DNA from: Nitrospirota bacterium
GTDB taxonomy: Bacteria > Nitrospirota > Thermodesulfovibrionia > UBA6902 > BMS3Bbin08
DNA length: 17,652 nucleotides
NCBI GenBank assembly: GCA_030637135.1
Contig: DAOVVO010000012.1
Location: 1 to 17,652, forward strand
Direction of reading: 5' to 3'
Shown piece by piece: positions 8,266-13,766 of the stretch. Position 1 is the first letter of the stretch; every line of letters begins with the position of its first letter. Position numbers and translations under genes: made by a program. Below the pieces are notes generated by a model. That model was not told the origin of the DNA and searched no databases. It worked only from the letters and a program-made list of their open reading frames with translations.

Positions 8266-8636
8266 ATGAAAAAAGAAAATTTATAAGATTTGACATTCCT
8301 CTTTGTGTAAAATTTCAACCATCAACAGAAGCAACCGAGTTTTGTGTCGGTGTAACAAGAAATTTTTCTCGCGCAGGGTTGAATTTCGAGTCACACTATT
8401 TCGAACATGAACCGGAAAACACCTTTGAACTAAAGGTTGAAATCCCTCAACAGAATACGTTTGTGTCTGTCATGGGCGATATTGTATGGAAGAGGCGGAA
8501 TGAGGCTAAATGTATCACCGGTATAAAAATCAAGGCAATGGATAATGAAGCCAAATGGGATATTTTAGATTGCGGCTATATTAGATGGGTGGATACTGTG
8601 AGAAGTAAACATAGTAAAGCCAAGGCACATTATTGA
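8262..8636 (+). CDS. PilZ-domain protein (probable c-di-GMP receptor)
   Basis: A 124-residue cytoplasmic protein made of almost only one PilZ domain. The c-di-GMP-binding motifs are present: RKFIR (RxxxR) near residues 5-9 and NFSRAG (the D/NxSxxG motif) near 37-42, followed by the beta strands of the barrel (FELKVEIPQ, VSVMGDIVWK, TGIKIKAM). The ATG at 8262 overlaps the stop of the regulator gene by 4 nt, so the two are translationally coupled. GGGGGG lies about 7 nt before the ATG, inside the upstream gene. The output is unknown, but pairing with a transcription regulator suggests second-messenger input into that circuit. It converges on hypD with 46 nt between the stops. Confidence 0.88.
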   Translation: MNEKRKFIRFDIPLCVKFQPSTEATEFCVGVTRNFSRAGLNFESHYFEHEPENTFELKVEIPQQNTFVSVMGDIVWKRRNEAKCITGIKIKAMDNEAKWDILDCGYIRWVDTVRSKHSKAKAHY

Positions 8637-8682
8637 AGAAAAGAACATCCTCGTAGTCAGAAAAAACTGACGAAGCACTACA

Positions 8683-9744
8683 TCAAGAAAAAGAAGTAAA
8701 CGCTGCGTTGGTTTTATACCAGATATTGCATGCCCCTTCAAAAGATACCATGCATGGTCCTCGCGGGTTTTTTGGATTGCATGCCTTTCTGAATAATGTA
8801 CAGTCAGAAGGATAGGATTTGCCAAGTATTATCTGAGCGCATATACAACCTGCCGTATTTTTCTCTTTTACTTCTCGAAGCATAAAGACCTTCTTGGCAT
8901 CCCTGACAGAATATTCATCTCTTAACTCAAGTCCCGAATAAGGGATATACCCTATTCCTCTCCAGTTTGCATGTGCGACTTTAAAATATTTTTCTATAAT
9001 CTTTTGTGCCTGCTTGTTACCCTGTGGTTTAACCACACTTTTATAAACATTCGACGTCCGCGCTTCTTTATACATTAACTGCCTGAGCACCTCTAAAATT
9101 CCCAAGAGGAGATTCTCAGGTTCAAACCCGGCAACAACCGTCGGTATGCCGTATTTTTCAGAAAATACATTCCAGGCATTAGAGCCGACAATTGCTGAAA
9201 CGTGCCCCGGTGCTATAAACCCGTCAATACCGACTTCTGTATCTTTAACCAGTACTTCCATTATCGTTGGTGTTAATCTGTGTGAACTGAGTATAAATAA
9301 GTTATCAGGCACTCCCATCTCAAGAAGAGCAGCAGTGGGAGCGGTTGTGGTTTCAAATCCAATTGAAAAAAAGACTATTTTTTTTTCTGGATGTGCCCGT
9401 GCAATGTCCAGACATTCAAAAGGGGAGGTGACCATCCTGTAATTTTTCCCCTCAGTTCTTATGGAGCCATTCTGTGTAGGCACCCGTAACATATCACCAT
9501 AAGTAACCAAGATTACATCTTCTTTTTTTGAAAGGATTATGGCATTTACAATATCACTTTCAGGGCATATACACACAGGACATCCCGGCCCGGGGATAAG
9601 TTCTAAATTTTCAGGAATTAAGCTCCTTATTCCCGCATATGCAATCGTATGTTCGTGGGAACCGCACACATTCATGATTTTGACTCTTTTACCCTCCGGT
9701 ACTAATAAGTGGATATTTTTAATTATCTCTTGAATTTTGTTCAT
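8683..9744 (-). CDS. hypD: HypD, Fe-S scaffold for Fe(CN)2CO assembly
   Basis: HypD, with HypC, is the scaffold on which the iron atom of the hydrogenase active site receives its CN and CO ligands. From the ATG at 9744 the protein is 353 residues, close to family length. Motifs: NVCGSHE with Cys27 (iron/HypC interaction), PGPGCPVCICP (Cys55, Cys58, Cys60), GFETTTAP, and the C-terminal cysteine set (AGCICAQIILGKSYPSDCTLFRKAC...GPCMVSFEGAC) that holds the [4Fe-4S] cluster. The frame also runs to a TTG at 9783, but family alignments begin near MNKIQEII, so the ATG is preferred; neither start has a good ribosome site. It is separated from hypE by 271 nt of repeat-rich sequence. Confidence 0.96.
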   Translation of the reverse strand: MNKIQEIIKNIHLLVPEGKRVKIMNVCGSHEHTIAYAGIRSLIPENLELIPGPGCPVCICPESDIVNAIILSKKEDVILVTYGDMLRVPTQNGSIRTEGKNYRMVTSPFECLDIARAHPEKKIVFFSIGFETTTAPTAALLEMGVPDNLFILSSHRLTPTIMEVLVKDTEVGIDGFIAPGHVSAIVGSNAWNVFSEKYGIPTVVAGFEPENLLLGILEVLRQLMYKEARTSNVYKSVVKPQGNKQAQKIIEKYFKVAHANWRGIGYIPYSGLELRDEYSVRDAKKVFMLREVKEKNTAGCICAQIILGKSYPSDCTLFRKACNPKNPRGPCMVSFEGACNIWYKTNAAFTSFS

Positions 9745-10015
9745 CAAATCGTAATTTTTTATAAATAAAACTCCAATGACCAAAATGTTTGTTATTTGTA
9801 ATTTGTGATTTATCCGTCCTCCGCAGTGCCTGCTCCGCCACAGTAGCTGTGGCTACGACGGCCGGATGTACTGCTACGAAGGATGGATTTGTTATTTGTC
9901 GGAATCGACCTGCCTACCGGCAAGGCAGGCTCGTTCCGAGGTACTTGTGATTTGAGGTTTGTTTGTTATTTGGCCTACGGCTCGTCTACGACTCGTAGAG
10001 TAGAGAATTCATACA
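9745..10015. other. Repeat-rich spacer splitting hypE from hypD
   Basis: No convincing gene. Three exact copies of TTTGTTATTTG lie at 9788-9798, 9888-9898 and 9962-9972, with TTGTGATTT accompanying two of them. Between them are hairpins: CCACAG-TAG-CTGTGG (9838-9852) and CCTGCCT-7 nt-AGGCAGG (9909-9929). The flanking hyp genes are otherwise packed with overlaps, so this looks like an expanded or inserted repeat tract. GC content in the middle is higher than in the edges. Confidence 0.6.
9909..9929. repeat. Hairpin of the CCTGCC/GGCAGG family
   Basis: CCTGCCT and AGGCAGG flank a 7-nt loop (ACCGGCA). It resembles the 18-bp palindrome at 181-198 and so appears to be a dispersed repeat. Confidence 0.6.
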
Positions 10016-11008
10016 TCAGCATATCCTCGGAAGTAATTCTTCTTCCAGCAAATCCAACACTCTTTCACCTCCTATTCTGGTTTTTAATCTTACCCTGTTA
10101 AAGTTAGAGGTAACACGTCCTATGACAGATGCATCTCTTCCTAAGGGGTGTTTTTTTAAATTGTCAATAATCCTGTCTGCTGCCTCAGGTGATGTGATAA
10201 TAAGTGCCTTGCCTTCATTAGCAATATAGAGGGGGTCATAACCGAGCATATCCGAGATGAAACGGACATCCTCTCTGACAGGTACTTTCTCTTCAAATAC
10301 TTCCACACCGAGACCGGTTTTTTCTGAAAGTTCTGCAAGTGCAGTGGCAACGCCACCTCGTGTCGGGTCTCTCATCCACTTCAGTCCTTCTATATCAAAG
10401 AGAGGTATGAGCAATTCATGCAACGAGGCGCAATCACTCTTTACAAGGGTATCAATATGTAACTCATCCCTTGCTAATGCAACAGCAGTTCCATGGTCTC
10501 CAACAGTTCCCGTTATAATGACTATATCGCCATCTGAAACATCCATTAAAAACAGGGGTATGACAAGCTCTCCCAGACCTGTTGTATTTATATATATTCC
10601 GTCGCATTTGTTCTTTTCAACAACCTTTGTATCACCTGTTACTACCCTGACTCCTGCATTTTCAGCGGTATCGTTTATGCTTTTCAGGATTGTTTCAAGG
10701 CTATCAAGCGGAAACCCCTCTTCAATTATAAAGCCAAGCGAAAGATATTCCGGTACAGAGCCACTAACTAAAAGATCATTTACAGTGCCACAGACAGAGA
10801 GCTTGCCTATATTACCTCCGGGGAAAAAAAGGGGACGGACAACATATGAATCTGTGGTTATGGCTGTTTTTTCGCGTTTCAGATTAATGTAAGAGGCATC
10901 ATCAAGTGGCTTTAACTCTTCACTATTGAGATACTTTAAAAATATATTTTCTATTAAATCCTTTGTAAGACTTCCCCCGCTTCCATGTCCTATCTCAATC
11001 TTTGACAT
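10016..11008 (-). CDS. hypE: HypE, cyanide-ligand synthesis in hydrogenase maturation
   Basis: HypE accepts the carbamoyl group from HypF on its C-terminal cysteine, dehydrates it with ATP to a thiocyanate and donates CN to iron on HypC-HypD. The 330 residues are full length and belong to the PurM/SelD-like ATPase fold. Visible are GHGSGGSLT near the N-terminus, DDASYI, TTDSYVVRPLFFPGGNIGKL, TGDTKVVEK, DPTRGGVATALAE and the C-terminal PRIC with Cys330 as the last residue. The last codon TGC is followed by a TGA stop, so TGA terminates normally here. The ATG at 11008 overlaps the end of hypB by 14 nt. Confidence 0.97.
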   Translation of the reverse strand: MSKIEIGHGSGGSLTKDLIENIFLKYLNSEELKPLDDASYINLKREKTAITTDSYVVRPLFFPGGNIGKLSVCGTVNDLLVSGSVPEYLSLGFIIEEGFPLDSLETILKSINDTAENAGVRVVTGDTKVVEKNKCDGIYINTTGLGELVIPLFLMDVSDGDIVIITGTVGDHGTAVALARDELHIDTLVKSDCASLHELLIPLFDIEGLKWMRDPTRGGVATALAELSEKTGLGVEVFEEKVPVREDVRFISDMLGYDPLYIANEGKALIITSPEAADRIIDNLKKHPLGRDASVIGRVTSNFNRVRLKTRIGGERVLDLLEEELLPRIC

Positions 11009-11714
11009 TGTTATTCTTAGCCTTCTTTATAAAATCAAACCACTCTTCCAAACCATCGCCTGTCTTGGCTGATAAAACAAAGATGCTCAATAACGGATTA
11101 ATGGATAAAGCATGCTCTCTAACTTGTTCTATATCAAAATCAAAATGTGCAACGAGGTCTGATTTTGTGATAATGAACACATGCGATGTCTTAAATGCCT
11201 TTGGATATTTTAAAGGTTTATCAGATCCCTCCGGCACAGATACCAGGACAACCCTTATATGTTCACCCAACTCAAAAAATGGAGGGCATACGAGATTCCC
11301 CACGTTTTCTATAAATAATATATCCAGCTTTTTCCCATTGAGCTGGTGTTCTAACGCGTGAAATCCCTTATGGATAAGGGAAGACTCTAAATGGCATGCC
11401 CCGCCTGTTGTAATCTGTACAGCGGGAATACCTTTTTTCCTTATTCTTTCAGCATCTATCTCTGTCTCTATATCACCTTCTAAAACACCCATGCTCAATT
11501 CTTTTCTCAAGGCGTCAACAGTCCTCTCAAGGAGCGTGGTCTTACCGGAACCTGGTGAGCTCATAAGATTTACAGCCAGAATTCCCTTATCATTAAAATG
11601 CTCTTTATTGATGAATGCAGTATTTTCGTTAGATTTTAACAGACTCTGTTTTGCCTTGATAATTTTTGTTTCTTGGGTATCATTGATATGGTTGCATCCG
11701 CATACATCACACAT
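10995..11714 (-). CDS. hypB: HypB, GTPase for nickel insertion
   Basis: HypB is a G3E-family GTPase that, with HypA, delivers nickel to the hydrogenase large subunit. The 239 residues include an N-terminal nickel-site motif CDVCGC (2-7), a Walker A loop SSPGSGKTT (52-60), the metal-binding GGACHLE with Cys107 and His108 at the dimer interface, IENVGNLVCP (switch/Walker B region) and ITKSDL (guanine specificity). There is no long poly-histidine nickel-storage stretch. AGGAGG lies about 6 nt before the ATG. It follows hypA by 16 nt and overlaps hypE. Confidence 0.97.
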   Translation of the reverse strand: MCDVCGCNHINDTQETKIIKAKQSLLKSNENTAFINKEHFNDKGILAVNLMSSPGSGKTTLLERTVDALRKELSMGVLEGDIETEIDAERIRKKGIPAVQITTGGACHLESSLIHKGFHALEHQLNGKKLDILFIENVGNLVCPPFFELGEHIRVVLVSVPEGSDKPLKYPKAFKTSHVFIITKSDLVAHFDFDIEQVREHALSINPLLSIFVLSAKTGDGLEEWFDFIKKAKNNNVKD

Positions 11715-11730
11715 GTGTTCCTCCTCTATG

Positions 11731-12081
11731 TCATACCTCTATTTCCAGAGTTTCCATGTGCAGCTCTTCGCCTGAAATAAGTTTCACATTATGGGATTTA
11801 CACTCCGGGCATGAAGGGAAGTATACGTCGCCTGATTTAAAGGTGTCGTTACAATCCCTGCATTCAAATAGTAAAGGTACTTCCTCTATTAAGATTTCTG
11901 TATTAGTAAGGAGAGGATATTCACATTTAATAGCATCAAAAGCAAACCTCAGTGAATCTGTTACAACACCGCTCAGTGCGCCTATTTTTAATTTTACATT
12001 TACTACCTTTCGGGCATTATTCTCTTGAGCAATTTTCGTAAGTTCATCAATCATCCCCATAACTATGGATACTTCATGCAT
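11731..12081 (-). CDS. hypA: HypA, nickel metallochaperone
   Basis: HypA binds Ni and structural Zn and works with HypB in nickel insertion. Taking the ATG at 12081 gives 116 residues, the normal family length, beginning with MHEVSIV whose N-terminal amine and His2 form the nickel site. The frame runs 18 codons further upstream inside hypC, but that would bury the essential MHE, so the inner start is chosen. The zinc site is two CxxC pairs, Cys74/Cys77 and Cys91/Cys94. The start overlaps the end of hypC by 8 nt. Confidence 0.96.
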   Translation of the reverse strand: MHEVSIVMGMIDELTKIAQENNARKVVNVKLKIGALSGVVTDSLRFAFDAIKCEYPLLTNTEILIEEVPLLFECRDCNDTFKSGDVYFPSCPECKSHNVKLISGEELHMETLEIEV

Positions 12082-12316
12082 TTTCTTCCTGTTCCATAAG
12101 CCTGAGAATTTCGTCGAGGGTTTCCCAGGTTTCATCTGCGTCTTTCTTATCTACCTTTTCTATTGCGAATCCCACATGGACTATGACATAGTCTCCTATT
12201 TTAATTTCATTTTCAGGTAAAAGCTGTAAGCCTATATTTCTCTTAACACCTTTTGCCTCAGCTATTCCTGAAGGATAATGTATCTCTACCATTTTCATGG
12301 GGACCCCAACACACAT
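12074..12316 (-). CDS. hypC: HypC chaperone
   Basis: HypC forms the scaffold complex with HypD and carries the Fe(CN)2CO unit to the large-subunit precursor. The 80-residue protein begins MCVGVP with the essential Cys2 and has the conserved small beta-barrel strands and VHVGFAIEKVD near residues 47-57. The stop codon is TGA and overlaps the start of hypA. GGGGG lies about 5 nt before the ATG. A separate promoter precedes the gene, so the accessory genes may be made independently of the structural genes. Confidence 0.96.
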   Translation of the reverse strand: MCVGVPMKMVEIHYPSGIAEAKGVKRNIGLQLLPENEIKIGDYVIVHVGFAIEKVDKKDADETWETLDEILRLMEQEENA

Positions 12317-12325
12317 GTCAACCCC

Positions 12326-12337
12326 CTGTTATAACAG
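12326..12337. promoter_or_regulatory. 12-bp palindrome between hypC promoter and gene
   Basis: CTGTTATAACAG is a perfect palindrome lying 6 nt downstream of the -10 box of the proposed hypC promoter, i.e. over the likely transcription start. This is a plausible operator position, but a 12-bp AT-rich palindrome can also occur by chance. Confidence 0.35.
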
Positions 12338-12342
12338 TTTTT

Positions 12343-12371
12343 AGTATATGAATAATTATAGAATTTTTCAA
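12343..12371 (-). promoter_or_regulatory. Putative internal promoter for hypCABE
   Basis: Read on the minus strand: TTGAAA (12371-12366), a 17-bp spacer and TATACT (12348-12343), each one or two mismatches from the sigma-70 consensus. It is in the 89-nt gap between the endopeptidase gene and hypC, the widest gap in this part of the operon apart from the one after the cytochrome gene. Confidence 0.5.
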
Positions 12372-12405
12372 AAAATAAGGTCGGAATTTAATTTATAGTT
12401 GATAA

Positions 12406-12897
12406 TTACACATAATTCGGGGCCTTTAGTACCGCATCTATTCCCCACTCTTTCAATTTTTGAATAACTCTGTTTAATAAAGGCTCAATCTGTCTCTTAA
12501 TCTCATCAGACATTTCTGTACCTGTTTCCATGGACAGTGGCTGTATCCCGATAAGACACATCTCGGTGGGAGTTATGTCCATTAATCGTGCAGCAAAAAG
12601 CATATCCGGGAGACCTATCTGGTGAACAGAAAGTTTGGAATTACAATGCGCAGGGATTTTATCGCCTTCTACTATGTCAATTGTCCCCGGCTTTTTCTCA
12701 AAATTGACTGCATCGATTATTAAAACTTTATCGTTACCCTCAAAAAAGGGCAGGAGGTCGAGCCCCATTGTCCCGCCATCAATCAGCTTGACAGAATCAG
12801 GGAATTGATATTCATCTTTCAGTTTGTTTATTACGTGAACGCCAACTCCTTCATCCTTTAACAGCAGGTTGCCAATACCTAAAACAGCTATTCTCAA
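12406..12897 (-). CDS. hyaD: Hydrogenase maturation endopeptidase (HyaD/HybD family)
   Basis: This protease removes the C-terminal tail of the large subunit after nickel insertion. The 163 residues match the HybD/HyaD fold: GIGNLLLKDEGVGVHV with Glu16, LIIDAV with Asp62 and SVHQIGL with His92, the three nickel-sensing/binding residues of the family. The substrate is visible in the same operon: the large subunit ends with DPCMACAVH followed by a 15-residue tail. The start codon is TTG at 12897, supported by GGAGG 4 nt upstream. It lies 186 nt after the cytochrome gene, the gap containing a long hairpin. Confidence 0.94.
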   Translation of the reverse strand: MRIAVLGIGNLLLKDEGVGVHVINKLKDEYQFPDSVKLIDGGTMGLDLLPFFEGNDKVLIIDAVNFEKKPGTIDIVEGDKIPAHCNSKLSVHQIGLPDMLFAARLMDITPTEMCLIGIQPLSMETGTEMSDEIKRQIEPLLNRVIQKLKEWGIDAVLKAPNYV

Positions 12898-12940
12898 AAA
12901 ACCTCCTTAAAATCAACCCTTTCGACTGTCCCCGACTTAA

Positions 12941-12960
12941 CCCTTCGATTTCGCTCAGGG
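12941..12960. repeat. CCCTTCG/CTCAGGG dispersed-repeat-like hairpin
   Basis: CCCTTCGATTTCGCTCAGGG forms an imperfect hairpin (CCCT...AGGG core, partly pairing CGA/TCG inside). Sequences of this kind are frequent intergenic repeats in many bacteria. It directly precedes the larger hairpin at 12968-13005. Confidence 0.5.
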
Positions 12961-12967
12961 CAAGCAG

Positions 12968-13005
12968 TCGGGGTTTGCTCAGTATCAACCCTGAGCAAAC
13001 CCCGA
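12968..13005. repeat. Long perfect inverted repeat inside the hydrogenase operon
   Basis: A 15-bp arm TCGGGGTTTGCTCAG and its exact complement flank an 8-nt loop. It lies between the cytochrome b gene and the endopeptidase gene. There is no T-run on the minus strand after it, so it is more likely an RNA-stabilising or attenuating hairpin, or a mobile repeat, than a simple terminator. Confidence 0.7.
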
Positions 13006-13083
13006 AAAACTCATGGTACTATTCTGCGTCTTCCGGGGCTGATATAAATTGTTCTTTCAGACCTGTTTCTTACGTGCCGGTTC

Positions 13084-13755
13084 TTAGCTTTTTAAGTCTT
13101 GTTCTTTTCCCGTTATAAATTTATAACCGCTGAAAATTGAGCCCATCAGACTGTTTTTCTCATACACATCAGAATACCATGCAATGTAAACATGTACAAG
13201 AGCAAATACCAGGATTGCATACATGAAAAGATGATGGTATAACCTGATGGTCGGAAGACTCATGATGCCCAAAAGCCACCCACCAAGCACTGTCCAGATT
13301 TTGCCTGAATGCGTTACTGAATACAACGCAAATCCAGATACTATCTCAAAAATAAAGATAGCAAACATGATAAGCATGGTTAATCCGCCTAAATACGTAT
13401 GTCCAACAATTTTAGGAGGCTTTTTGCTGATGAGAAAATAGAACTTTAATTCTGTCAGGACTTCTCTCATATCACTGCTTGATAATGGAAACCAGGTCTT
13501 AAAGCTTGCATACTTATTTCCCATGACAGACCAGTAAAGTCTGATTATCATGCTCATAATGAATAGATACGCAGCGATAAAATGAATAAACCTTACCCAC
13601 CCCATTATAAATTGCTCTGAGGAATAGGCATGGATAAAGGGATTACCGATATAAAATCCGGTAACTGAAAGGACAAGGATACAGAGAAAATTAAGCCAGT
13701 GGGTCAGCCTTACAGGATACTCCCAGACATAGACTATTGATCTTTCATCTTTCAT
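13084..13755 (-). CDS. hyaC: Hydrogenase b-type cytochrome subunit
   Basis: This integral membrane di-heme cytochrome b (HyaC/HupC family) would take electrons from the small subunit and pass them to quinone. The 223 residues have four main hydrophobic helices (about 18-36, 50-75, 122-145, 168-193). Candidate heme ligands are His19 (RLTHWLN), His58 (RFIHFIAAY), His174/175 (LYHHLFMY) and His188 (LVHVYIAWYSD), matching the conserved set. GGGGG lies about 6 nt before the ATG and the gene starts 11 nt after the large-subunit stop, so co-translation is likely. It places the enzyme in the membrane facing the periplasm, as an uptake-type hydrogenase. Confidence 0.94.
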   Translation of the reverse strand: MKDERSIVYVWEYPVRLTHWLNFLCILVLSVTGFYIGNPFIHAYSSEQFIMGWVRFIHFIAAYLFIMSMIIRLYWSVMGNKYASFKTWFPLSSSDMREVLTELKFYFLISKKPPKIVGHTYLGGLTMLIMFAIFIFEIVSGFALYSVTHSGKIWTVLGGWLLGIMSLPTIRLYHHLFMYAILVFALVHVYIAWYSDVYEKNSLMGSIFSGYKFITGKEQDLKS

Positions 13756-13766
13756 GTTTACCCCCT

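Noticed and set aside
8650..8675. GTCAG-A6-CTGAC hairpin between the PilZ gene and hypD as a bidirectional terminator
   Set aside because: The stem is only 5 bp and no T-run follows on either strand; support is too weak to list.
10257..10892. A 211-residue plus-strand frame opposite hypE, and similar frames opposite hypF, hypD, hypB and the small subunit
   Set aside because: Antisense shadows of strongly conserved minus-strand genes; low-complexity Ser/Thr-rich translations without motifs.
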